Origin: Candidatus Dependentiae bacterium
GTDB lineage: Bacteria; Babelota; Babeliae; Babelales; RVW-14
Assembly: GCA_018266175.1 (NCBI GenBank)
Contig: JAFEAY010000012.1
Span: forward strand, 32,533 to 96,532
Length of the DNA: 64,000 bases
Reading direction: 5' to 3'
Position numbers and translations under genes: made by a program. The notes under the pieces are model-generated. The model had not been told where the DNA came from. It saw only the letters and a list, made by a program, of their open reading frames with translations, and did no database searches. Numbering within the stretch: position 1 is the first letter of the stretch; every line of letters starts with the position of its first letter. Positions 9,048 to 18,367 of this stretch are shown piece by piece.

Positions 9048-11411
9048 ATGGATAACAAGAATCAACACGATTTCGTGTCACAGGAGCAAATTCCACTCGT
9101 GATTCCGGTAATACCAACGATTGATGTCGTTGTATTTCCTCACGCAGTGGTACCATTACTTATTTTGGATGAAAAGATTGCCAAAGGCGTTGAACTTGCA
9201 CAACAAGGGTCAAAAAAGATCCTCTTGCTTGCTGCTCGACCACAGACTGAAGGCTATCAAGGTCCGATCGGGATCCAAGATTTGTATAAAGTTGGAACGG
9301 TTGGTAACATCATGCGCGTTATGCAATTACCTGAGGGGGGAATAAAGATTTTAACGCAAGGCGTTTGCCGTGCACACATCGAAGAAATTATATCAGACCA
9401 AGACCTTTTACAAGCACGAATCATTGAAGATTCACTGGTAAGGCCTTCGTATAACAAACAAAAGCTTGATGCACAGATGCGCAGCTTGCTCATGTTTATC
9501 GAACAACTCGCGTCAGCAGGCAGAATGTTCAGCCCTGATTTTCAGGTAATTTTGTCTCAAATAGAAGATATAGAAAAAGTTGCGGACTTTATTCTTTCAC
9601 ATCTCAACCTTTCGGTTGTGGATGCGCAAAATCTTCTTGAACGTGAAAACTTAAACGATTTGATCGATGGAATTTGTGAATTTCTTAACAATGAACTTGA
9701 AGTAAGCAACGTTCAAAAAAAGATCAGCGAAACAACGCGCAATTCAATTAACCATTCACAACGAGAATACTATTTGCGCGAACAAATCAAAGCTATCCAA
9801 AAAGAGCTGGGCGAAGATGTCGATAATGAAACCAATGAGCTCAGAGAAAAAATAGATAAGCTCCCTCTTACTGAAGAAGCTCGTACCGAGGCGCATCGAC
9901 AATTTCGACGCCTTGAAAAAACGTCTCCTGATTCAATGGAAGCATCGGTCATTCGAAGCCATCTTGAATGGCTTGTTAATATGCCATGGGGAATTCAAAC
10001 CAAGGACATACTCGATCTTGAACATGCAAAGAAAATTTTAGATGAAAACCACTACGGCCTTGAAGACGTCAAAGAACGTATTCTTGATTACCTTTCTGTT
10101 CGATTTTTAAAAGAAGATTGTAACACTCCTATTTTGTGCTTATTTGGTCCTCCTGGCGTAGGAAAAACATCATTGGGAGCTTCAATCGCAGAATGTTTAG
10201 GACGTAAATATTTTAGAATATCACTAGGCGGCGTCTATGATGAATCTGAAATTAGAGGTCATCGTCGCACCTATGTTGGGGCTCTACCAGGACGTTTTAT
10301 TCAAGCAGTAAAAAAGTCTGGGAGCACCAACCCGCTTATCATTATCGATGAGATCGATAAGATTGGAATGTCAAATCGAGGAGACCCATCAGCGGCGCTT
10401 CTTGAAGTACTTGATCCAGAGCAAAATGCAACATTTTATGATAACTACTTAGGCGTTCATTTTGATCTATCCAAGGTGATGTTTATTACCACTGCAAATG
10501 ATCTATCAACAATACCTGGTCCACTACGTGACCGTATGGAAATTATTCAAATCAGTGGCTACACCCCTGATGAAAAAATGAGCATCGCTCAAAATCACTT
10601 AATCAAAAAGGCAATTAAAAACTCCGGTCTTGAAGAAAAAGGTTTTACGCTCAGTGAGGAAGCAATTACCGAAGTCATTAATGGCTACACACGCGAATCT
10701 GGCGTTCGAGACCTTGAGCGACAAATTCAAAAACTCTGCGCAAAGTATGCTCGTGCCCTTGTTCAAAATAAGCAGTCAACCATTTTTAGCAGCACAAACA
10801 TCGCTGAACACTTGGGACCTCGCAGAATTCCGCTTGAAACGTATCTCAAGGCAAACCGTATTGGCGTCTGTAATGGTCTTGCGTGGACTCCCTACGGTGG
10901 TGAGATCTTGCAAATAGAAACGGTCCTTATGCCAGGAACGGGCAAGTTACTGCTTACCGGTCAACTCGGAGATGTGATGAAAGAGTCAGCACAGGCAGCG
11001 TTAACCTATGCTAAGTCGCATGCGGAAATGTTTGGCATTAGTCCAAAGGTTTTTACAGAATTTGATCTGCACATTCACGTTCCAGCGGGAGCTATTCCAA
11101 AAGATGGCCCGTCTGCGGGAATATCATTGCTTTCATCAGTTCTTTCTGCATGCACCAAGCGTGCAATTAATGGTGACTTTGCAATGACCGGAGAGCTCAA
11201 CTTACAAGGGCTTGTTCTTCCTATTGGCGGCGTAAAGGAGAAGATTTTGGCGGCTAAGCAAAACGGCCTCTCAACGGTTATTCTGCCAAAGCAAAATGAA
11301 AAAGATACTATTGGCTTAGATAAGGTTTCAGCGGGAATCAAAATTGTCTTTGTTGATAGTGTAGAAGAGGTACTCAGTCACGTCCTTATGCCTATTATTA
11401 CTAACGGTTAA
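9048..11411 (+). CDS. lon: ATP-dependent Lon protease
   Basis: 787 residues, normal length for bacterial LonA. The start follows a strong GGGGGAAGGGG Shine-Dalgarno stretch. Residues ~13-205 form the substrate-binding LON domain (VIPVIPTIDVVVFPHAVVPL). The AAA+ module has Walker A GPPGVGKT at 367-374 and Walker B PLIIIDEIDKIG. The C-terminal protease domain has the Ser-Lys dyad: S689 in PKDGPSAGIS and K732 in IGGVKEKILAA, spaced 43 residues as in E. coli Lon. It degrades misfolded and regulatory proteins in the cytoplasm. It is transcribed alone, with a terminator hairpin at 11433-11471. I saw no clear heat-shock operator upstream. Confidence 0.98.
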   Translation: MDNKNQHDFVSQEQIPLVIPVIPTIDVVVFPHAVVPLLILDEKIAKGVELAQQGSKKILLLAARPQTEGYQGPIGIQDLYKVGTVGNIMRVMQLPEGGIKILTQGVCRAHIEEIISDQDLLQARIIEDSLVRPSYNKQKLDAQMRSLLMFIEQLASAGRMFSPDFQVILSQIEDIEKVADFILSHLNLSVVDAQNLLERENLNDLIDGICEFLNNELEVSNVQKKISETTRNSINHSQREYYLREQIKAIQKELGEDVDNETNELREKIDKLPLTEEARTEAHRQFRRLEKTSPDSMEASVIRSHLEWLVNMPWGIQTKDILDLEHAKKILDENHYGLEDVKERILDYLSVRFLKEDCNTPILCLFGPPGVGKTSLGASIAECLGRKYFRISLGGVYDESEIRGHRRTYVGALPGRFIQAVKKSGSTNPLIIIDEIDKIGMSNRGDPSAALLEVLDPEQNATFYDNYLGVHFDLSKVMFITTANDLSTIPGPLRDRMEIIQISGYTPDEKMSIAQNHLIKKAIKNSGLEEKGFTLSEEAITEVINGYTRESGVRDLERQIQKLCAKYARALVQNKQSTIFSSTNIAEHLGPRRIPLETYLKANRIGVCNGLAWTPYGGEILQIETVLMPGTGKLLLTGQLGDVMKESAQAALTYAKSHAEMFGISPKVFTEFDLHIHVPAGAIPKDGPSAGISLLSSVLSACTKRAINGDFAMTGELNLQGLVLPIGGVKEKILAAKQNGLSTVILPKQNEKDTIGLDKVSAGIKIVFVDSVEEVLSHVLMPIITNG

Positions 11412-11432
11412 TACGACAATCTCTTAAAAACG

Positions 11433-11471
11433 CGAGCGGCTTGTTGTACAGCAAGTCGCTCGTACTATTTT
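11433..11471 (+). terminator. Intrinsic terminator after lon
   Basis: Eleven-base arms at 11433-11443 and 11452-11462 pair with one G-T wobble around an 8-nt loop. The tail (TACTATTTTA) is only moderately T-rich, so efficiency is uncertain. Confidence 0.6.
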
Positions 11472-11644
11472 ATGCAGAAAAAAATTTTTAATATGGCGCC
11501 TGTGATTGATACGCTAATTGAAAATAATGCAAAATAAAGCCTCTTTTGCTTGTATCTAATTATTTGAAAAAATTGACTTCGTATAAATAATTATTTATTA
11601 TAAAACGCTTTAATAAACAACTATTTATACTTAAGGAATGCTTC

Positions 11645-12220
11645 ATGAATTATTTAAAAACTATTACCTGGTTATTTATAATACCTGCAATAACTTTTTC
11701 TTCGGCTTTTGGAGCCCCCCGAAAAACAGTAAAAATTTGCCCTCAAAAACGCCCACTTAACAACCCGATAACTACTGCTCAAAAGCGCGTTTTTCTGGAA
11801 GTTAACCAACAGGACGAAGATGGCAATACTGAACTTCATAGAACAATTATGAGTTATTGTCCACCAGAAGAAGTTCCTGCAATTCTTAATAAGACAGCTG
11901 ATCTTATACGCCGCGGCGCTGATCTGCTCTTAAAGAATAATGATGATAAAAATTGCCTGGATATCATTATCGATCAACTGAAACTAAGAAATGACAATAT
12001 TCAATACATTAAAGAATATAAGTATAGAATCAACGCAGTCTCAAAATTATTGGGAATCGAAATACCTCAAGTGATTGCTGAAGCTTTGGACAATCTTGAG
12101 AATAAAATCGTTGATGTTGATATAAACGAGCTTTGTAGCGATTTAAAAAACTTATTTTCAGGCGGCATTGAAGTTGAACCAAGCGCTTTTGATTTTAAAA
12201 ATCTAGATTTAGGTGATTAA
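11645..12220 (+). CDS. Secreted protein with degenerate ankyrin-like repeats
   Basis: 191 residues. The signal peptide spans residues ~1-24 (LFIIPAITFSSAFGA). The middle has ankyrin-like signatures: DEDGNTELHRTI, then ADLIRRGADLLLKNNDDKNCLDIII, the usual 'ADxxxxNxxGxTxLxxA' pattern in diverged form. The C-terminal ~60 residues are acidic and helical. It may be an exported ankyrin protein reduced to about two repeats. It stands alone between lon and a convergent gene, with a large palindrome at its 3' side. Confidence 0.7.
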   Translation: MNYLKTITWLFIIPAITFSSAFGAPRKTVKICPQKRPLNNPITTAQKRVFLEVNQQDEDGNTELHRTIMSYCPPEEVPAILNKTADLIRRGADLLLKNNDDKNCLDIIIDQLKLRNDNIQYIKEYKYRINAVSKLLGIEIPQVIAEALDNLENKIVDVDINELCSDLKNLFSGGIEVEPSAFDFKNLDLGD

Positions 12221-12259
12221 TAATTTTTTGCAGTCACAAAAAATTACAACTCTTCAGAG

Positions 12260-12315
12260 TCATAAATTAATGAGGGCGAGTTCTTGTACAAGAACTCGCC
12301 CTCATTAATTTATGA
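12260..12315. terminator. 56-nt perfect palindrome, bidirectional terminator
   Basis: Twenty-eight-base arms pair perfectly about a centre at 12287/12288. The core arm is GAGGGCGAGTTCTTG. It sits between convergent genes and includes the stop codon of the minus-strand gene. No long T tract follows the folded arm on either strand, but AT-rich ends and the position support a two-way terminator. It could also be an insertion remnant or a protein-binding dyad. Confidence 0.7.
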
Positions 12316-12807
12316 TGAAAAAATCTTTTTAACTCGCTCAAGATCCACAATATTCCGTTGAATAACATTCATATAATAATCAAGCGAACGTCTCTTTTTT
12401 ATAGAAAGCCCTTGCTTAGCAGACCCTTTAAGCTCAGCAGCATAATGCTTAAACGAAGCTCGTTCTTGGTACAATTGTTTAAGTAAGTCTTCAACTTTTT
12501 GACGATCAACTTCCTTGACTCGAGCAAAGTGGGGGGTGAAATCTGCATAAAAATCGCGTTTGATCTGGTCACACTCCTCTAAAAGCCCTACAAGACTATT
12601 AAAATCGTAATCAAGCGCTTTATCATTTTCATTGAGCACAAGTGGAAATGAAGCTGCTGCATTAAAATCAATCAGGGATGGCTCTTGAGGTCGGCTCAGG
12701 GTAATAGGGGTTCCAAATGATACAAAGCGATAGATCTTCCTTCCCATAACGACGGCAAAGAGTACTCCGACTATCAAAAGAATTATTTTGCCTATTTTAT
12801 ATCTCAT
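12310..12807 (-). CDS. Hypothetical membrane-anchored helical protein
   Basis: 165 residues from the ATG at 12807. The frame is open further upstream to 12963, but I prefer 12807 because MRYKIGKIILLIVGVLFAVVMG then places a standard N-terminal transmembrane anchor at the start. No strong ribosome-binding site marks either option. The rest is charged and alpha-helical (repeated Lys/Arg/Glu with Leu), probably exposed on the periplasmic side. I recognise no family. The gene is divergent from the OPT transporter and they may share a control region. Confidence 0.6.
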   Translation of the reverse strand: MRYKIGKIILLIVGVLFAVVMGRKIYRFVSFGTPITLSRPQEPSLIDFNAAASFPLVLNENDKALDYDFNSLVGLLEECDQIKRDFYADFTPHFARVKEVDRQKVEDLLKQLYQERASFKHYAAELKGSAKQGLSIKKRRSLDYYMNVIQRNIVDLERVKKIFSS

Positions 12808-13037
12808 ATCAAACTCACTATCTACCTTGAGCACACATGCTCCTTGGTTTCTTAATATCCGTCTTGTCTCCACAACCAGACACTCCCCTAATTCTAATAG
12901 TAAATTAATTTCAGCGTGAAAAGCAATAACTCTCGCCTTGCGTACCCATTTGACAGATCGCATCCTTCCGGTAATTCTTGAGTGACTTTTCTCAAAACAG
13001 GCTTGAACTTCAAAATTTTATAAGGAGATTACCTCAT

Positions 13038-14732
13038 ATGGTCCCACTACTACTTATTATCAGCTTTTGTTTGACCATCTTCACAACGGTAACACTTGCT
13101 TATGTATCAATGGTTTCCATGCTCGGGCCATGGCTTGCACCAACTATCGCCTTGATTGGCAATTTTATAACCAGAAGACTCTACCTAAAAAGATCCGATC
13201 ATGCAACAGAATACCAGGTTGCAGCGCTCCAGGCTATTGCCGCAGGCGGTGGGACTATCGCAGTAGGTGTTGGCTTTGCCCTGCCAATGCTTTATTTTCT
13301 TGATGCCGCACTGTTTACTCAACTCCTAGCTCAACCGCTGTATTTTTTTCTAGCAATGGGACTTATCACCCTGTGTGCAGGTTCACTGGGCATCTTTCTT
13401 GGTTGGATTTTTGCAAACCCGCTCATTGACCAGCACAAGCTTCCCTTTCCATCAAGTCGACTTACCTTTAACGTCATTCATTCTGCAGGAAATAGTGAGC
13501 AAACAAAAACACTTGCCCTGGGCTTTGCTCTGACCAGCATTATTTGCACAATGCGCGATGGAATCTGGCGCTTTGCAGGATTCATTCCAAAGTCGATTTC
13601 TATTGCAAGCATCTTTGGTTGTGAACTGGCGTTTTCGCTTTCACCAATGCTTGCTGCAGTAGGTTTTTCTGCAGGAGTTCGTATAGTCCTGCCCTTGCTC
13701 GTTGGCTTTCTTTCAAAGCCAATACTGACACTCTTGATTCCACCAATTATACAGTTTTTTTGGACAACCTCTGCGGTGACCCCATCGGCAATTTTAATGG
13801 GGTTTTGTAGTGGACTTATTCTTTCTGAACTGATTTCAGGAATCTACTCAACAGGTATTTTTGCCAAAATTTATACACTGGTAAAATCACTCTTTTCATC
13901 CTCTATTAAATCATGGAAATACGATTTGTTCCTGAAAAATTTAATCTGGGGATGTCATCCTCGCGAAGGCGGGGATCCAAGCAAATCATTTATTGCGTTC
14001 ATGCAACAGAATAAATCGACCGGTCTGTACGGGGCAGCAATAGGACTTTGTAGTCTAGCCCTTCTCATAACAGCAGGTTTTAGCCTCTTTGCAGGACTCT
14101 CGTTCCTGATCCTGAGTGGCATTGCAACCTACCATATTTGCGTGATTAGTGGGCATATTGGCATGGTACAATTTGGCCGATTTTCAACATTTATCATGAT
14201 CCCAATGCTGCTATTTTTTACACTATTACCGCAACACCTCACGTTAATTTGTATTTTTTTTCACATATGCGCTGCCAGTGCTTCTGATTACCTATTCGAC
14301 TATAATATTTTTCATATCGGTCGCTATCCCAAAAAGCACTTAGTTGCTTATCAACTTATTGGCTTGGTCGTGACAGCACTCAGCATTGGAGTTATTTTTT
14401 GGCTTTTATTCACCAATTTCCAGCTTGGAAGCCCTGATCTTTTTGGTCAACGAGGGAGAACAAAGGCGTTGCTTATTCAAACCCTATCCTTCGATTATTT
14501 CACCCTAGTTTTTGGCTTCTTTTATGGATTTCTCCTCAAAAAATTTCGTATCAGCCCTGCAATGACACTTGGCGGGCTGCTCATGCCTGCAAGCCTCCTT
14601 TGGAGCCTTGTAGGAGGCGGACTTATTTCTGCTCTTCCAGTCAATAAAGAACGCTATGCGCCCTTTTGCGCAGGTGTCCTTACCAGCGAGTCTATGTGGG
14701 TAATCGTAACTATTGTAAGTAAAATTTTTTGA
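13038..14732 (+). CDS. OPT-family oligopeptide/metal-chelate transporter
   Basis: 564 residues from the ATG at 13038, which has AAGGAG ten bases upstream. The frame opens 20 codons earlier but without a ribosome-binding site. The protein is almost entirely hydrophobic, with roughly 12-14 membrane segments. Segments such as ALQAIAAGGGTIAVGVGFAL, FANPLIDQHKLPFPSS and the C-terminal GGLLMPASLLW..GGGLIS fit the OPT superfamily, which takes up small peptides or metal chelates. An extra hydrophilic loop (CHPREGGDPSKSF) near the middle is encoded by a palindromic repeat, see 13954-13980. The next operon imports divalent metal, so peptide or metal supply are both plausible roles. Confidence 0.75.
   Translation: MVPLLLIISFCLTIFTTVTLAYVSMVSMLGPWLAPTIALIGNFITRRLYLKRSDHATEYQVAALQAIAAGGGTIAVGVGFALPMLYFLDAALFTQLLAQPLYFFLAMGLITLCAGSLGIFLGWIFANPLIDQHKLPFPSSRLTFNVIHSAGNSEQTKTLALGFALTSIICTMRDGIWRFAGFIPKSISIASIFGCELAFSLSPMLAAVGFSAGVRIVLPLLVGFLSKPILTLLIPPIIQFFWTTSAVTPSAILMGFCSGLILSELISGIYSTGIFAKIYTLVKSLFSSSIKSWKYDLFLKNLIWGCHPREGGDPSKSFIAFMQQNKSTGLYGAAIGLCSLALLITAGFSLFAGLSFLILSGIATYHICVISGHIGMVQFGRFSTFIMIPMLLFFTLLPQHLTLICIFFHICAASASDYLFDYNIFHIGRYPKKHLVAYQLIGLVVTALSIGVIFWLLFTNFQLGSPDLFGQRGRTKALLIQTLSFDYFTLVFGFFYGFLLKKFRISPAMTLGGLLMPASLLWSLVGGGLISALPVNKERYAPFCAGVLTSESMWVIVTIVSKIF
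13954..13980 (+). repeat. REP-like palindrome inserted in frame in the OPT gene
   Basis: GTCATCCTCGCGAAGGCGGGG followed by ATCCA matches the widespread dispersed palindrome whose usual form is GTCATTCCCGCGAAAGCGGG plus AATCCA. Arms ATCCTCGC and GCGGGGAT pair with one wobble around GAAG. It is read in frame as CHPREGGDPS within a loop of the transporter, so the insertion has been tolerated. Confidence 0.6.
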
Positions 14733-14810
14733 AGTTTACTTTCATGCTCATTGGCTATAGGATAAATCCCTACAAAATTTTACCATCTATAAAAACTAAG
14801 AAATAGAGCC

Positions 14811-15743
14811 ATGAAGAAGTTCCCTCTCATCATCATTTTTGCAACATTACTCATAAGCTTAATTGTTATTGCAAGACAGGCTTATTCACCTTTTATGAGC
14901 AATAAATATCGTGTTGTTTGTACCACAACATTTCTTGCTGATGCACTCAAATATATTGCAGGTGATACGATCGAAATCATCAGTCTTATGGGGCCTGGCA
15001 TCGACCCCCACTTATACAAAGCAACAGAGCAAGATATGCATCACATAGCTCATGCAAATCTCATCATGTATCAAGGGCTGCACCTTGAAGGAAAAATGGC
15101 TGAACTTTTCAAAGGGATGAAGAGTTATAAGCCAACCTATGCCGTGTGCAAAGCCCTGCACCCTGATGATCTACGAGTAACAAGTAATACAGAATGCTAC
15201 GACCCACACGTCTGGTTTTCGGTTCCCCTGTGGATTAAAATTGTTCGTTATACAGCACAAATTCTTGATGAAAACAATCCTGGATACACCGATTTTTACC
15301 ATGAGCGCTGCGAAGAATATTGCGCTGAACTTGAAAAACTCGACCAGTATGTCTGCGCCAAAGCCGCTGAACTGCCAGCCGAACAACGCATACTCATCAC
15401 CGCACACGATGCATTTGGTTATTTTGGAAAAACGTATGGTTTTACCGTTATCGGGCTTCAAGGAATTAGTACCGATTCTGATATCAGCACCGCAAGTGTT
15501 GAGCATTTAGCTCAGTACATTGCCACCAACAACGTCTCGACCATCTTCACAGAGTTGAGCGTTCCCCATAAAAGCATTGAAGCTCTGCAACAAGCAGTAG
15601 CTCGCTATAATAAAAAAGTTGCTATTGGACCAGAGTTGTACACCGATTCTTTGGGTGATGAGACATCACCAGCCGATACGTACCGTTCAATGATACAATA
15701 CACCATTCAAACGCTTGTTGAATCACTCAAACAAAAGGAATAA
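14811..15743 (+). CDS. Mn/Zn ABC transporter substrate-binding protein (TroA/MntA/ZnuA family)
   Basis: 310 residues. An N-terminal hydrophobic helix (LIIIFATLLISLIVIA) acts as signal or anchor; no lipobox Cys is present. Metal-ligand segments typical of cluster A-I binding proteins are visible: DPHLYKATEQD, DPHVWFS and ITAHDAFGYF. A His-rich loop, the usual mark of ZnuA, is missing, which leans towards the TroA/MntA type. It captures Mn2+ or Zn2+ in the periplasm and hands it to the permeases encoded just downstream. The gene opens a tight four-gene operon (3-nt gap to the ATPase). Confidence 0.9.
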   Translation: MKKFPLIIIFATLLISLIVIARQAYSPFMSNKYRVVCTTTFLADALKYIAGDTIEIISLMGPGIDPHLYKATEQDMHHIAHANLIMYQGLHLEGKMAELFKGMKSYKPTYAVCKALHPDDLRVTSNTECYDPHVWFSVPLWIKIVRYTAQILDENNPGYTDFYHERCEEYCAELEKLDQYVCAKAAELPAEQRILITAHDAFGYFGKTYGFTVIGLQGISTDSDISTASVEHLAQYIATNNVSTIFTELSVPHKSIEALQQAVARYNKKVAIGPELYTDSLGDETSPADTYRSMIQYTIQTLVESLKQKE

Positions 15744-15746
15744 ACC

Positions 15747-16463
15747 ATGACGGCAGCCCTGGAAGTTGACCACCTCACTGTTGCTTATAAAGACACTGTC
15801 ATTTTGCACGATCTTTGTGCACGTATTCCACAAGGAGTGGTTGCTGCTCTGATTGGTCCAAATGGTGCAGGTAAAACTACTTTTTTAAAATCTATCTTAT
15901 CTATCGTGCAGCCACGCGCTGGTACTGTAAAATTTCTGGGAACTCCGTACAACACAATACGAAATCAAGTTGCCTACATTCCTCAACGTTCATCAATCGA
16001 TTGGGACTTCCCTGCCTGCGCACGCGATGTTGCTATCATGGGTAGATATGGTTCACTTGGATGGTTCAAACGACCTGGAAAAACTGATTGGGCTCAAGCT
16101 GATCAATCACTCGAACTTGTTGGGCTCAGCAACTATGCAGCGCGGCCTATTCAAGAACTTTCTGGAGGTCAACAACAACGCCTGTTCCTTGCTCGAGCAC
16201 TGGCTCAAGAAGCACAAATTTACTTGCTTGATGAACCCTTTGCAGGAATTGATGCTCACTCTGAAAAGATGATTATTTCACTACTACACACCATGCGCGA
16301 CCAGGGAAAAACAATCATCATCGTGCATCACGATTTAAATACCTTAAGTTATTTTGATTGGGCATTGCTCATTAATAAAAAAGCGGTTGCTTGCGGCCCT
16401 GTTAGCCAAGCTATTACTCCAACAACGCTTGCTCAAACCTATGGGTTGGTAGTACCATGTTAA
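15747..16463 (+). CDS. Mn/Zn ABC transporter ATP-binding protein
   Basis: 238 residues. Walker A GPNGAGKTTF, signature LSGGQQQRLFLARAL, Walker B IYLLDEPFAGID and the H-loop IIVHHDL are intact. The order and spacing with a binding protein upstream and two permeases downstream match the TroABCD/MntABCD layout of manganese/zinc importers. Its last 7 bases overlap the first permease gene, suggesting translational coupling. Confidence 0.93.
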   Translation: MTAALEVDHLTVAYKDTVILHDLCARIPQGVVAALIGPNGAGKTTFLKSILSIVQPRAGTVKFLGTPYNTIRNQVAYIPQRSSIDWDFPACARDVAIMGRYGSLGWFKRPGKTDWAQADQSLELVGLSNYAARPIQELSGGQQQRLFLARALAQEAQIYLLDEPFAGIDAHSEKMIISLLHTMRDQGKTIIIVHHDLNTLSYFDWALLINKKAVACGPVSQAITPTTLAQTYGLVVPC

Positions 16464-17305
16464 CAGCATTTATTACACATCTTGAACAGATACATCCTCT
16501 CATTCCACTCGTTATCACCATGGGAATGCTGGGACTCTCTGCCGGAGTTCTGGGCTGCTTTACACTCCTACGCGGACAAAGCCTTTTTGGCGATGCAATG
16601 GCACATGCATCATTGCCAGGAATTGCACTCACATTTATGGCAACACAAACAACCAATCCTCTTGTACTCTTAGCAGGAGGCTCATGTGCAAGTTTAGTTG
16701 GAGCATTTCTTTTACATTGGATTAAGGCGAATACTCGATTAAAAATTGATGCAATTCTAGGATGCATTCTCTCTTTTTTCTTTGGCACAGGACTTGTGCT
16801 TTTAGCAATTATTCAACGTTCATATTCGGCACAACAAGCGATACTTGGACGGTTTTTATTCGGTAATGCAGCCCTTTTACTCTACAGCGATATGTTCACC
16901 ATATTTTTTACTGGTGGATCGATTGTTGCTTTAGTGCTCCTCTTTTGGAAAGAGTTTTCCGTCTTTACCTTTGATTCTACTTTTGCTCAGAGCATTGGCT
17001 ACTCAGCTCGCCTTCTTGATATGCTGCTCACTCTTTTATTTATTGTTTTAATTGGTATTGGAATACAAACGGTTGGGGTTCTTTTAATTACAACGCTGCT
17101 GATAGCACCCGCAGCGGCTGCTCGACAATGGACTTCATACTTACACAGCATGGCGTTGCTCGCAGCAGTTTTTGGAATTTTTTCCACTACTGCAGGAACT
17201 ATTTTGAGCTATTACTATGAAACAATACCAACGGGTCCAGCAATGGTTGTTATTGCCACGACGTTGACCTGTGTATCACTACTCACCACATCACGCAACA
17301 CCTAG
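16457..17305 (+). CDS. Mn/Zn ABC transporter permease (first)
   Basis: 282 residues with about eight hydrophobic helices, family ABC-3 (ZnuB/TroC/MntB). Diagnostic segments are GVLGCFTLLRGQSLFGDAMAHASLPGIAL near the N-terminus and IQTVGVLLITTLLIAPAAAARQW near the C-terminus. It forms the membrane channel with the second permease. The start overlaps the ATPase gene. Confidence 0.92.
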   Translation: MLTAFITHLEQIHPLIPLVITMGMLGLSAGVLGCFTLLRGQSLFGDAMAHASLPGIALTFMATQTTNPLVLLAGGSCASLVGAFLLHWIKANTRLKIDAILGCILSFFFGTGLVLLAIIQRSYSAQQAILGRFLFGNAALLLYSDMFTIFFTGGSIVALVLLFWKEFSVFTFDSTFAQSIGYSARLLDMLLTLLFIVLIGIGIQTVGVLLITTLLIAPAAAARQWTSYLHSMALLAAVFGIFSTTAGTILSYYYETIPTGPAMVVIATTLTCVSLLTTSRNT

Positions 17306-17313
17306 GAGTCAAC

Positions 17314-18180
17314 ATGCTACATTTTGAGATTGCGCTTATTGCAACACTTACCGCCATTACCTGTGCTCTACCTGGAACACTCTTGGTACTACGCGGAGCA
17401 TCACTTATGAGTGATGCAATCAGCCACTCGGTACTTTTAGGAATAGCGCTTATGTTTTTGTATGCACAACGCCTTGACTCACCACTTCTTTTACTCGGAG
17501 CAGCCCTCTCTGGCCTTGGCGCAGTCATCGTTGTAGAAAAAATTATCGCATCAAAAAAATTAAAAAAGGATGCTGCTTTGGGCCTGATCTTTCCACTCTT
17601 TTTCTCACTGGGCGTTATTATCATTAGCAACTACGCCAGAGACGCGCACCTTGATACCGACATGGTACTTTTGGGAGAACTTGCCTTTGCTCCATTTACT
17701 CGATTGAATCTGTGGAATATTGATTGTGGCCCGTATGCTGTATGGGTTTTACTGATTGCCTGCGCCATAAATATCTTGATAGCAATGATCTTGCATAAAG
17801 AATGGCACGTTACCCTTTTTGACGCTCAATATGCTCATCTTGCCGGTTTTTCACCTGCAATTTTGCATTACCTCCTCATGACGGTTACGAGTATCAGCGC
17901 TGTCGCAACATTCAATATAGTCGGTTCAATTGTTGTTGTAGCACTTATGATTATTCCTGCTTCAACCGCCTACCTCTGCTCTTCCAATTTTTCAACGATG
18001 CTCATGCTCAGCTGCGGGTTTGGCATTGCAAGCTCACTGGGTGGCTATGCACTTGCCATCATGCTCAATTCATCTATTGCAGGCTGTATAGCTATGGTTT
18101 CAGGCATATTATTTGGGATTGTACTCTTGGGATCACCAGATCACGGAATTATTACTCAAATGCATCGCCGCAGTCGATAA
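17314..18180 (+). CDS. Mn/Zn ABC transporter permease (second)
   Basis: 288 residues of the same ABC-3 family as its upstream neighbour: GTLLVLRGASLMSDAISHSVLLGIAL and a C-terminal FNIVGSIVVVALMIIPASTAYL. It starts 8 nt after the first permease with TAGGAG as ribosome-binding site. Two different permeases suggest a heterodimeric channel, as in TroCD. It is the last gene of the operon. I see no strong terminator in the 187 nt that follow. Confidence 0.92.
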   Translation: MLHFEIALIATLTAITCALPGTLLVLRGASLMSDAISHSVLLGIALMFLYAQRLDSPLLLLGAALSGLGAVIVVEKIIASKKLKKDAALGLIFPLFFSLGVIIISNYARDAHLDTDMVLLGELAFAPFTRLNLWNIDCGPYAVWVLLIACAINILIAMILHKEWHVTLFDAQYAHLAGFSPAILHYLLMTVTSISAVATFNIVGSIVVVALMIIPASTAYLCSSNFSTMLMLSCGFGIASSLGGYALAIMLNSSIAGCIAMVSGILFGIVLLGSPDHGIITQMHRRSR

Positions 18181-18367
18181 AATCAAACTCTTCAAAAGAC
18201 TCACCTTAAAATCCTGCTTGAAAAACCCATCGCAGGCTTGCCCCACACCCGTTTGACTAACTGAAACTATTTGGTAGGCTGATGAGTAACAATAGGAAAA
18301 TAATGTCAATATTTTAAATCCTATTGTAAAGAATTGAACTCCTGAAATGCCAATTATGTAAAGGTTC

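Noticed and set aside
12808..12963. 52 extra N-terminal codons for the membrane-anchored protein at 12310-12807
   Set aside because: The added segment would place the transmembrane anchor internally, has no ribosome-binding site and fills the divergent control region.
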